Shown: piece after piece, positions 10,426 through 18,273 of the stretch
Layout: every line of letters begins with the position of its first letter
Numbering within the stretch: position 1 is the stretch's first letter
Assembly: GCA_023264995.1 (NCBI GenBank)
Contig: JAHFUR010000040.1
Span: 1-39,666 of the forward strand
Length of the DNA: 39,666 nt
Direction of reading: 5' to 3'
From: Acidimicrobiia bacterium
Lineage (GTDB): Bacteria; Actinomycetota; Acidimicrobiia; Acidimicrobiales; AC-14
Program-made: the position numbers and the translations under genes
The notes under the pieces: model-generated
Told to the model about the DNA's origin: nothing
The model's database searches: none
The model's input: only the letters and a program-made list of their open reading frames with translations

Positions 10426-13400
10426 GCGGGACCGTGGTCACGCCGTTCGACCTGTCCGGCCCCCTGCCGACCGGGGTCACCGTCCTGGAAGCCAGCGCGG
10501 GCACCGGGAAGACGTTCACCATCGCCGCTCTGGCGGCGCGCTACGTGGCCGACGGCCTACCCATCGAGCGGCTGCTGATCGTCACGTTCACCCGTATGGC
10601 CACCAGCGAGCTGCGCGACCGGGTCCGCGACCGGATGGTGTCGGCCGAGCAGGGCCTGGCCCGCGCCCTCGCCGGCGAGCCGCCCGAAGCCGGTGACGCG
10701 GTCGCCGGCCTGCTGGCCACCGGCCCGCCCGACGAGGTCGCCCGGCGCCGGGACCGGCTCAGCCGTGCCCTCTCGGATTTCGACGCCGCCACCATCGCCA
10801 CCACCCACGGCTTTTGCCAGCACGTGCTCAACGGCCTCGGGGTGGCGGGCGACGTCGAGCGCGACGCCCGGTTCGTCGAGGACCCCCGGTACCTGGTCGA
10901 CGAGGTCGTCGCCGACCTCTACGTCCGGAAGTTCCACGCCGGCGGCCCGCCGCCGTTCACCCTGGCTGAGGCCCGGACGATCGGCGAGAGCGCCGTGTCC
11001 AACCCGGACGCCTTTCTCGCGCCCGACGGCGCCGAGCCCGAGAGCCCGGCGAACCTGCGCTGGCGGCTGGCCCGCCGGGTGCGCGCTGAGGTCGACCGCC
11101 GGCGCCGGTTGGCCGCGGTCCTGACCTACGACGACCTCCTCACCCGCCTGCGCGACACCCTCAACCACCCGGCCCGGGGCGACGCCGCATGCCGCCGCCT
11201 CCGCGCCCGCTACCGGGTGGCGCTGGTCGACGAGTTCCAGGACACCGATCCCGTGCAGTGGGAGATCATGCGCCGGGCCTTCGCCGAGCCGGGGACGGGG
11301 GCCACCCTCGTCCTCATCGGCGACCCCAAGCAGGCCATCTACGCCTTCCGGGGCGCCGACGTGTACGCCTACCTGGCCGCGGCCCGCATGGCGGGCACCC
11401 AGGCCACCCTCGACGTCAACTGGCGCAGCGACCAGGGCCTGCTCGACGCCCTCGACGCCCTCTTCGCCGGCGCCCGCCTGGGCCACCCGGGCATCGTCTA
11501 CCGCGACGTGCACGCCGCGGCGGCGGCCCGCAGCCCGGGGCTGCACGGCGCGCCGGTGGACGTGCCCCTACGGGCCCGCGTCCTCCACCGTGACGACGAC
11601 CTCGTCCGGCTCACACCGAAGGGGTACCTGCCGGTCGCCGGCGCCCGGTCGTGCATCGCCGGCGACCTGGCCGCCGACGTGGCCCGGCTCCTGTCGTCGC
11701 GTGCGACGATCGCCGGCGCCGGCGTCCGTCCCGGCGATGTCGCCGTGCTCGTCCACCGCAACCGCGATGCCCTGGCCGTACGCGACGCCCTCGAGGCGGC
11801 CGGCGTGCCCGCGGTGGTCAACGGCGCCGGCAGCGTGTTCGCCACCGACGCCGCCGGCCAGTGGCTACGGCTCCTGGAGGCGCTGGAGCGGCCGACGTCG
11901 GCCAGCCCCGCCCGGGCCCTGGCGCTCACGCCGTTCCTCGGCTGGGACGCGGAGCGGGTGGCCACCGCCAAGGACACCGAGTGGGAGGAGGTCCACGCCC
12001 GGCTCCACGGCTGGGCCGCCGCGCTGCGCCTCCGCGGGGTGGCGGCGCTGTTCGAGACCATCTGCCGACGGGAAGGCGTGCCCGGCCGGATCCTGACGGG
12101 GGCCGGCGGCGAACGCCAGCTCACCGACCTCCGCCACGTCGCTCAGCTCCTGCACACCGTCGCCACAGCCGAGCAGCTCGGGGTCACCGCTCTGGCCGGG
12201 TGGCTCCACCTGCGCATCGACGAGGCCGGCGAAGACGACGACTCCGAGGACCGCAGCCGGCGCCTCGAGTCCGACGCCGAGGCCGTCCAGGTCCTGACCG
12301 TCTACCGGAGCAAGGGCCTCGAGTTCCCCGTCGTCTACTGCCCGTACCTCTGGGACCCCGGCTGGATCTTCGAAGAACGACCACCCGAGTTCCATGACCC
12401 GGCTGCCGGCGACCGGCGCACGATCGACGTCGGCGGCGGCACCACCCGGTGGAAGGGTTCGGGCCGTCAGCACCTGGTGGAGCGCCGGGGCGAGGAGCTG
12501 CGGCTCCTCTACGTCGCGCTCACCCGAGCCCGCCACCAGGCCGTCGTGTGGTGGGCCGGGTCGTGGGACAGCCGCGACTCCGCCCTGTGCCGGTTGCTCT
12601 TCTCCCGCGACGCGGACGGCAACGTCGCGGCGGACGGGAAGGCGCCGCCCGACGACGCCCAGGTGGTGGCCCGCCTCGACGAGCTGGCGGCGAGCGCACC
12701 CGGGCGCATCAGCGTCGAACGGGTCGACGGTGGCGCCGGCGCGGTGTGGACGAAGCGCCATGCGGCCCCGCTGGCGCTCTCCGCCGGCCGCTTCGACCGG
12801 TCTCTCGACCCCCAGTGGCGGCGGACGTCCTACAGCGGCATCACCTCGGGCGCCCACGACGCCTGGGTCGCCAGCGAGGCCGAAGAACCGCCGCGGGCCG
12901 ACGAGGTGATCACGGGGCCGCTCCTCGCACCCGCCTCCGCCGACGGCGGCGACCCGGTGCCGGCGCTGCTCTCCGCCATGCCGGCCGGTGCGGACGTCGG
13001 CACGTTCGTCCATACCGTCCTGGAAGGGGCCGACTTCGCCGCGCCGGACCTCAGTACTGAGCTGGCCGCGTCGTTCGGCCGAGCGCGTGCGCGCGACGCG
13101 GTCGACGTCGGCGACCCGGAGGTCGTGGTCGCCGGCCTGCGCGCCGCACTCGAGACGCCGCTCGGGCCCCTCGTCGGGGACCTGCGGTTGCGAGACGTGC
13201 ACCGGGCCGACCGCGTGGACGAGCTGGGCTTCGAGCTCCCGCTAGCCGGCGGCGACGTACCGGCAGGCGCCGTCGCCGTCGAGGACATCGGCCGCCTCCT
13301 GGCCGCCCACCTCCCCGCCGGCGACCCCTTCGCCGCCTACCCCGAGCGGCTCCGGGACCCTGCGCTCCAGACCGGCCTCCGGGGCTACCTCTCGGGGAGC

Positions 13401-13775
13401 CTCGACCTCGTGCTCCGCACGCCCGACCGGCGCTACGTCGTCGCCGACTACAAGACCAACCGGCTGGGCGCCGCCGGCGAGGCGTTGACCGCTTGGCAGT
13501 ACCGGCCCGCGGCGCTGCTCGACGCCATGTACGCCGCCCACTACCCGCTGCAGGCGGTGCTGTACACCGTCGCCCTGCACCGCTACCTCCGCTGGCGGGT
13601 GGCGGGCTACGACGCCGGGCGCGACCTGGCCGGCGTGCTGTACCTGTTCGTGCGGGGCATGACCGGGCCGCAGACGCCCCGGGTCGACGGCCAGCCGTGC
13701 GGGGTGTTCTCGTGGCGCCCGCCGGCGGTGCTGGTCGAGGCCCTGAGCGACCTCCTCGACCGGGGGTCAGTATGA
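10422..13775 (+). CDS. recB: RecB, exodeoxyribonuclease V beta subunit (helicase-nuclease)
   Basis: 1117 residues from the GTG overlapping the recC stop. It is a UvrD/SF1A helicase: Walker A EASAGTGKTFT (Lys30), FTRMATSELRDRVR (motif Ia), VDEFQDTDPVQWEIM (motif II), IGDPKQAIYAFRGAD (III), LDVNWRSD (IV), TVYRSKGLEFPVVY (V) and LLYVALTRARHQAVVWW (VI). The C-terminal nuclease domain has His864, Asp995 (SLDLVLRT) and Asp1009/Lys1011 in VADYKTNRLG, matching the RecB-family H...D...DxK site. It is therefore predicted to be a fully active 3'-5' helicase and nuclease. It sits between recC and recD in a coupled operon. Confidence 0.96.
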   Translation: MSGTVVTPFDLSGPLPTGVTVLEASAGTGKTFTIAALAARYVADGLPIERLLIVTFTRMATSELRDRVRDRMVSAEQGLARALAGEPPEAGDAVAGLLATGPPDEVARRRDRLSRALSDFDAATIATTHGFCQHVLNGLGVAGDVERDARFVEDPRYLVDEVVADLYVRKFHAGGPPPFTLAEARTIGESAVSNPDAFLAPDGAEPESPANLRWRLARRVRAEVDRRRRLAAVLTYDDLLTRLRDTLNHPARGDAACRRLRARYRVALVDEFQDTDPVQWEIMRRAFAEPGTGATLVLIGDPKQAIYAFRGADVYAYLAAARMAGTQATLDVNWRSDQGLLDALDALFAGARLGHPGIVYRDVHAAAAARSPGLHGAPVDVPLRARVLHRDDDLVRLTPKGYLPVAGARSCIAGDLAADVARLLSSRATIAGAGVRPGDVAVLVHRNRDALAVRDALEAAGVPAVVNGAGSVFATDAAGQWLRLLEALERPTSASPARALALTPFLGWDAERVATAKDTEWEEVHARLHGWAAALRLRGVAALFETICRREGVPGRILTGAGGERQLTDLRHVAQLLHTVATAEQLGVTALAGWLHLRIDEAGEDDDSEDRSRRLESDAEAVQVLTVYRSKGLEFPVVYCPYLWDPGWIFEERPPEFHDPAAGDRRTIDVGGGTTRWKGSGRQHLVERRGEELRLLYVALTRARHQAVVWWAGSWDSRDSALCRLLFSRDADGNVAADGKAPPDDAQVVARLDELAASAPGRISVERVDGGAGAVWTKRHAAPLALSAGRFDRSLDPQWRRTSYSGITSGAHDAWVASEAEEPPRADEVITGPLLAPASADGGDPVPALLSAMPAGADVGTFVHTVLEGADFAAPDLSTELAASFGRARARDAVDVGDPEVVVAGLRAALETPLGPLVGDLRLRDVHRADRVDELGFELPLAGGDVPAGAVAVEDIGRLLAAHLPAGDPFAAYPERLRDPALQTGLRGYLSGSLDLVLRTPDRRYVVADYKTNRLGAAGEALTAWQYRPAALLDAMYAAHYPLQAVLYTVALHRYLRWRVAGYDAGRDLAGVLYLFVRGMTGPQTPRVDGQPCGVFSWRPPAVLVEALSDLLDRGSV

Positions 13776-13798
13776 GCGACAACCGGAGGTCGGTATGA
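13772..13798 (+). CDS. Eight-residue minicistron bridging recB and recD
   Basis: An ATG at 13772 overlaps the recB stop as ATGA, runs eight codons (MSDNRRSV) and stops at TGA 13796-13798, which overlaps the recD ATG at 13795 as a second ATGA. The recD ribosome-binding site (CGGAGG) lies inside it. The sequences around the two starts are similar (GTCAGTATGAGC and GTCGGTATGAGC, 23 bp apart), so it may have arisen by a short local duplication. Ribosomes finishing recB could re-initiate here and then again at recD. The peptide itself probably has no function. Confidence 0.5.
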   Translation: MSDNRRSV

Positions 13799-15714
13799 GC
13801 CCCGACCGGGCGGCCGCCGCCCTCGACCACTTCGATGTCCGGGTGGCCCGCAGCGCCGGGGGGCTCCTGCGCACGTTCAACGATGCCGGCGCCCTCACCG
13901 CCGCCGACGTCCACGTGGCCAGCTGCCTGGGCCGCCTCGGCCCCGAAGTCGACGAGCACGTCCTTCTCGGCGCCGCGTTCGCCGTCCGGGCCCCGCGGCT
14001 GGCCCATGTCTGCATCGACCTGGCGACGGTCCGCGACAGGGTCAGCGTCGACAGCGACCTCCCGGTCGACATCCGGTCGCTGCCGTGGCCCGAGCCCGGC
14101 CCGTGGGCGGCCGCCCTGGCGGCCAGCCCGCTCGTGGCCAGCGGGATCGATGGTCCCCCCGACCGGCCCCTTCGCCTGGCCGGCACCCGCCTGTACCTCG
14201 ACCGCTACTGGCGGGAGGAGCGTCAGGTGGCAGCCGACCTGCGGGCGCGCGGCGCGGTCATGGCGGCCGGCGTCGACCGCACCGTCCTCCGCGCCGGCCT
14301 GGCCCGGCTCTTCCCCGGCCCGGGGCCCGACGACCAGCGGCTGGCCGCGGCGACGGCCGTGCTACGCGGGCTCACCGTCGTCGCCGGCGGGCCGGGGACG
14401 GGTAAGACGACCACCGTGGCCCGGGTCCTGGCCCTCCTCTACGAGCAGGCCGCGGCCGCCGGCGAGCGGCCCCCGCTGGTGGCGCTGGCGGCGCCGACCG
14501 GCAAGGCCGCGGCCCGCCTCGAGGAGGCCGTCCACCAGGAGGCGGCGGGGCTTGACATCGGTAACGACGCCCGGGCCTGGCTGCTCGGGCTGTCGGCGTC
14601 GACGCTCCACCGCCTGTTGGGGTGGCAACCGGGCCGGCGATCCCGGTTCCGGCACGACCGGGCCAACCGCCTCCCCTTTGCGGCTGTGGTGGTCGACGAG
14701 ACGTCGATGGTGCCGCTCACGCTGATGGCCCGGTTGGTCGAGGCGGTCCGGCCGGGGGCGCGGCTCGTGCTGGTGGGCGACCCCGACCAGCTCGCCTCGG
14801 TGGAGGCCGGCGCCGTGCTGGGCGACATCGTCGGCTCCGCCGCCGGCGGGCTCCTGCTCCGCCCACCGGCCCGGGCGGCCGTCGCCGAGGTGACCGGCCA
14901 CGAGGTGCCCGCCTCCGACCCGCCGCCGGCGGCGGCCGTGGCCGACGGCGTCGTCGTCCTCCGGCGCGTCCACCGCTTCGCCGGCGCCATCGCCGAGCTG
15001 GCCTCCGCCGTGCAGCGGGGCCACGCCGACCAGGCCATCGCCGTGCTAGCCGGCAGCCACGACGACGTGGTGTGGCTCCCCGCCGACGCTGGTGGTGCCG
15101 ATGCCCTTGGGCCGGTACGGGAGGCGGTGGTGGCCGCGGGCCGGGCCGTGACCGATGCGGCTCGGGCCGGCCAAGGCCGGGAGGCACTGGCCGCGCTGGG
15201 CGGGTTCCGGCTCCTGTGCGGCCACCGGCGGGGGCCCTACGGCGTGTCGTGGTGGACGGAGCAGGTCGAGCGCTGGCTGGCCGCAGGGGTCGAGGGCTTC
15301 GCCGCCGGCGCCGGTTGGTACGTGGGCCGGCCCGTCCTGGTGACCGAGAACGACTACGGCTTGCAGCTCTACAACGGCGACACCGGCGTGGTCGTGGCCG
15401 GTGCCGCCGGCGGCCCGGCCCGGGCGGTGTTCGAGCGTCGGGGCGAACTGCTCCAGCTCAGCCCGCAACGGCTGGGCGCGGTCGACACCGTCTACGCCAT
15501 GACCGTGCACAAGGCCCAGGGCTCCCAGTTCGACGAGGTCGCCGTCGTCCTCCCTGACGAGACCTCGCCGATCCTCACCCGTGAGCTGCTCTACACCGCC
15601 GTCACCCGCGCCCGCCGGCGCCTCATCCTCGCCGGCGCCGAGGCGACGGTACGAGCCGCGGTCGAGCGGCCCATCACCCGGGCGTCGGGGTTGCGCGAGT
15701 GGCTGTGGGGGTGA
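13795..15714 (+). CDS. recD: RecD, exodeoxyribonuclease V alpha subunit (5'-3' helicase)
   Basis: 639 residues from ATG 13795, with CGGAGG upstream. It is an SF1B helicase: Walker A GGPGTGKTTTVARVL (Lys204), VVVDETSMVPLTLMA (motif II), LVGDPDQLASVEAGAVLGDI (III), and near the C-terminus YAMTVHKAQGSQFDEVAVVL (V) and LLYTAVTRARRRLILAG (VI). The N-terminal 160 residues are the usual RecB-contact region. RecD is the fast 5'-3' motor of RecBCD and restrains its nuclease until Chi. Length matches the family (about 610). It closes the recC-recB-recD operon and is convergent with the next gene, with only 21 bp between stops. Confidence 0.96.
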   Translation: MSPDRAAAALDHFDVRVARSAGGLLRTFNDAGALTAADVHVASCLGRLGPEVDEHVLLGAAFAVRAPRLAHVCIDLATVRDRVSVDSDLPVDIRSLPWPEPGPWAAALAASPLVASGIDGPPDRPLRLAGTRLYLDRYWREERQVAADLRARGAVMAAGVDRTVLRAGLARLFPGPGPDDQRLAAATAVLRGLTVVAGGPGTGKTTTVARVLALLYEQAAAAGERPPLVALAAPTGKAAARLEEAVHQEAAGLDIGNDARAWLLGLSASTLHRLLGWQPGRRSRFRHDRANRLPFAAVVVDETSMVPLTLMARLVEAVRPGARLVLVGDPDQLASVEAGAVLGDIVGSAAGGLLLRPPARAAVAEVTGHEVPASDPPPAAAVADGVVVLRRVHRFAGAIAELASAVQRGHADQAIAVLAGSHDDVVWLPADAGGADALGPVREAVVAAGRAVTDAARAGQGREALAALGGFRLLCGHRRGPYGVSWWTEQVERWLAAGVEGFAAGAGWYVGRPVLVTENDYGLQLYNGDTGVVVAGAAGGPARAVFERRGELLQLSPQRLGAVDTVYAMTVHKAQGSQFDEVAVVLPDETSPILTRELLYTAVTRARRRLILAGAEATVRAAVERPITRASGLREWLWG

Positions 15715-15735
15715 CGGCGGGCGCCCCCTTGGTCG

Positions 15736-16179
15736 TTACCGGATGACCTGGATGTGGTCGACGACCCCGAGCTGACGGAGGAGGCTCCCCAGGTCGGGAA
15801 GGGCGATGCCGGCGCTGGCATCAATGAGGGGCAGCCGCAGGCCCAGGTCGGGCGAGATGACAGCGAGGGCGACCGGCACGGGAACTGGGGTGTGCAACAG
15901 GTTGGCCACGATGGCCAGGACGGCAGTGTGGGCACCAGGCGTCGCGAACCCGGTCAGGACCAGCCTTCCTCGTACCAGGGCGACCTCGACGCCGACGAAC
16001 TGGCTGCGGAGCGTCGTTTGCAGCGTGTGCACCAGAGCGGCGTCAACGGAGGCCCCGCCGACCGTGGCGCCGGCCTCGGCTCCCACGGTGGTCTCACGGG
16101 CCATGGCCGTGCTGGTAAGGGCGATGGCGATCACGCCGGCGGTCACCGCGACCGCGATCCATCGGACAACATTGCGCAA
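15736..16179 (-). CDS. Exported small protein with a BON-like segment
   Basis: 147 residues from a TTG start at 16179. Residues 1-28 are a signal peptide (MRNVVRWIAVAV, hydrophobic core, cleavage near STAMA). The mature part contains LVRGRLVLTGFATPGAHTAVLAIV, which resembles the beta-strand-turn-helix of BON (transport-associated) domains, but the match is partial. The C-terminus reads DLGSLLRQLGVVDHIQVIR. It lies downstream of an ECF sigma gene on the same strand (129-bp gap), so it may be a target or co-transcribed partner. It is not a recognisable anti-sigma factor: no zinc motif or cytoplasmic domain is present. Confidence 0.75.
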   Translation of the reverse strand: MRNVVRWIAVAVTAGVIAIALTSTAMARETTVGAEAGATVGGASVDAALVHTLQTTLRSQFVGVEVALVRGRLVLTGFATPGAHTAVLAIVANLLHTPVPVPVALAVISPDLGLRLPLIDASAGIALPDLGSLLRQLGVVDHIQVIR

Positions 16180-16308
16180 GGGGAGCTGCCTGCCTTCCTG
16201 GGGTTCGGGACGCGGTCCAGCCGGAGCCGCGTCCAGGGGAACCGCTGGCCGCCGGCCCCGCGTTACAGGTTCCTCAGGATGTTGCCGGGATCTGACGCGC
16301 CAGGGAGG

Positions 16309-16818
16309 TCAGTCGACCTCCCTGTGCCCCATGCGGTCGGCTAGTCGGTGGGTGGCCCGGTGGTGCAGGACGCGCACGTTCGCCGGCGTCTTGGCCGTCA
16401 ACCTCGCCACTTCGTCCACGCTGAGCCCGCGCACGACCCGCAGCAGGAGGACCTCCGCCTGGTCGGCCGGCAGGAGGTGCCGGAGCCGGGCGACGGTGGC
16501 CTCCAGGGAGATGCGGACCATGGTCTCGTCCTCGGGACGGTCGGCCGCCGCCATGCAGCGGTCTTCGACCAGCCGATCGGTGGGCCGCCGGCCGGACCGC
16601 CGGTAGGTGTCGATCAGGCGCCGCCGAGCCAGGCTGAAGACCCAGGCACGGAACTCGTCGTTGCCGCCGACGAAGCGGGGGAACGAAGCGACCACCTCCG
16701 TCCAGACCTCGCCGGCGATGTCCTCGGCCTGTTCGGGGTGCCCCACCCGCAGCAGGCCCAGCAGGGCCGGTTGCAGCTCCTGAAAGCGCTCGTCCAAATC
16801 TACGCCGTCGGCCTGCAC
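16309..16818 (-). CDS. ECF-type RNA polymerase sigma factor
   Basis: 169 residues from a GTG at 16818. Region 2 is seen in HPEQAEDIAGEVWTEVVASF and FRAWVFSLARRRLIDTYRR (core binding and -10 recognition); region 4 is LPADQAEVLLLRVVRGLSVD followed by EVARLTAKTPANVRVLHHRA, a helix-turn-helix for the -35 element. There is no region 1 or 3, as usual for ECF factors. No anti-sigma gene adjoins it; the gene downstream is an exported BON-like protein. The upstream intergenic region, shared with a divergent ATPase gene, holds three 23-bp repeats that could include its target or an autoregulatory site. Confidence 0.93.
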   Translation of the reverse strand: MQADGVDLDERFQELQPALLGLLRVGHPEQAEDIAGEVWTEVVASFPRFVGGNDEFRAWVFSLARRRLIDTYRRSGRRPTDRLVEDRCMAAADRPEDETMVRISLEATVARLRHLLPADQAEVLLLRVVRGLSVDEVARLTAKTPANVRVLHHRATHRLADRMGHREVD

Positions 16819-16875
16819 CCCCCCGATGTCGGCAGATGGGGCCGACGGCTATAGATGCAACCTCACCGGCCCGCC

Positions 16876-16944
16876 GGCTCGGGACGAAATGCTCACCAGG
16901 CTCGGGACGTTCTGGCTACTAGCAATGGGACGATTTCGTTACTA
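16876..16944 (+). repeat. Three 23-bp direct repeats in a divergent intergenic region
   Basis: Units start at 16876, 16899 and 16922. Units 1 and 2 share GGCTCGGGACG exactly. All three contain GGGACG at the same offset (16881, 16904, 16927), and units 2 and 3 end in TACTA. They fill most of the gap between the ECF sigma gene and the GTG of the ATPase. The 23-bp period is about two helical turns, which fits repeated binding of one regulator on one DNA face. No binding protein can be named. Confidence 0.8.
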
Positions 16945-16973
16945 GAGCCCTCTCCCACGACTAATGTGGCCGG

Positions 16974-18245
16974 GTGAGAACCCGCATCACAGGGCAGGTC
17001 GAGCGACGTGCGGCTCAGTTCGTCGAGACGCTCATGCTCGAGGAACCGGCGATCCTGGTCGAAGGCCCCCGGGGCTCGGGGAAGTCCACCCTCCTGCGTC
17101 GGATCGCCGCGGCTCAAGGCGGTGCACTGCTCGACCTGGACGATCCCGCGACGGCACGGCTGGTGGCCGAGGACCCGTCGGGCCTGGTCGGCGGCCGCCC
17201 GGGGCTGGTGTTCATCGACGAGTACGAACGGGTGCCCGAGGTGCTCTCGGTGGTCAAGCGGGAGGTGGACCGCGACGGGCGTCCCGGTCGGTTCCTGCTG
17301 GCCGGGTCGGTGAGCGGGCGGCTCCTCCCCCTCGGGACCGAGACACTCACCGGCCGGGCCCATCGCCTCGTGCTGCCGCCCTTGTCGGCCGGAGAGGTGC
17401 TGGGTGCGAACGTGCCGTTGCTGCCGCAGCTGTTGGCCACGGGCACGCCCCCGCGGGTCGAGAGCGGTCTCAGCCGTCGCGACTACTTCGACCTCGTCGC
17501 CGCGGGCGGCTACGCCGCGGCACTGGCCCGCCCGACTGACCAGGCGCGGCGGCGCTGGCATACCAGCTACCTGGCCACCGTGGCCGACCGTGATCTTGGG
17601 ACGCTCGTCGAGGTACGCCATCCCGGAGCCCTGGCCACGCTCTACCGTTCCGTCGCCGAACAGACGTCGTCGGTCGTGACCCGCTCGGCCATCGCCCAAC
17701 GGTTGGGCCTGAACCCAGCGACGGCCCGGTCCTACCTCGACCTACTCGTGCGCGTCTTCCTGATCGGGGAGCTACCGGGCTGGACTGTGGGGGTGTCGGC
17801 GAAGGTCGGTCGGCGGCCCAAGCTCCATGTGACCGATACGGGGCTCGGCGCGGCGGCGGTCCGGCTCGACGCAGGCCGCTTGGCCGTGAGCGCCGTCGGG
17901 GGGTCGTTCATGGAGAGCTTCGTGGTCAACGAACTGGCGAAGCAGGTGGCCGTGATCGACGAGCCGCTCGTCCTCGCCCACTTCCGGGACCGATCGGGGG
18001 CGGAGGTGGACGTGGTCGTCGAGCGCGGTGACGGCTCGGTCTTCGCGTTCGAGGTGAAGTCGGCGACCTCCGCCGCGCCCCGTGACGCCTCCGGGCTCCG
18101 CTTCCTCCGAGATCGCCTCGGCGACCGCTTCGTGACGGGGGTCGTCCTGCACACCGGCCCGCTGACCGCCGGCCTCGGGGACCGCTTGTGGGCGATGCCG
18201 ATCGCCGGCCTGTGGGCTGGCACCGAGCACTCGTCACCGGGCTGA
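16974..18245 (+). CDS. DUF4143-type AAA ATPase
   Basis: 423 residues from a GTG at 16974. The N-terminal P-loop domain has VEGPRGSGKSTLLRRIAAAQ (Walker A) and GLVFIDEYERVPEVL (Walker B), with LLAGSVSGRLL as sensor 1. A winged-helix segment follows (SAIAQRLGLNPATARSYLDLLVRVFLI). The C-terminal DUF4143/nuclease-fold part has SFMESFVVNELAKQ, SGAEVDVVVERGDGSVFAFEVKSAT. The E-V-D...E-V-K pattern matches the core of a PD-(D/E)xK fold, though activity in this family is not established. Such ATPases are common, poorly understood and often found in variable regions. It is convergent with the BrxC/PglY-PglZ-like gene (28 bp between stops). Confidence 0.9.
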   Translation: MRTRITGQVERRAAQFVETLMLEEPAILVEGPRGSGKSTLLRRIAAAQGGALLDLDDPATARLVAEDPSGLVGGRPGLVFIDEYERVPEVLSVVKREVDRDGRPGRFLLAGSVSGRLLPLGTETLTGRAHRLVLPPLSAGEVLGANVPLLPQLLATGTPPRVESGLSRRDYFDLVAAGGYAAALARPTDQARRRWHTSYLATVADRDLGTLVEVRHPGALATLYRSVAEQTSSVVTRSAIAQRLGLNPATARSYLDLLVRVFLIGELPGWTVGVSAKVGRRPKLHVTDTGLGAAAVRLDAGRLAVSAVGGSFMESFVVNELAKQVAVIDEPLVLAHFRDRSGAEVDVVVERGDGSVFAFEVKSATSAAPRDASGLRFLRDRLGDRFVTGVVLHTGPLTAGLGDRLWAMPIAGLWAGTEHSSPG

Positions 18246-18273
18246 CCTTCCCCGCTGGCGGGACCGGCTCGGC

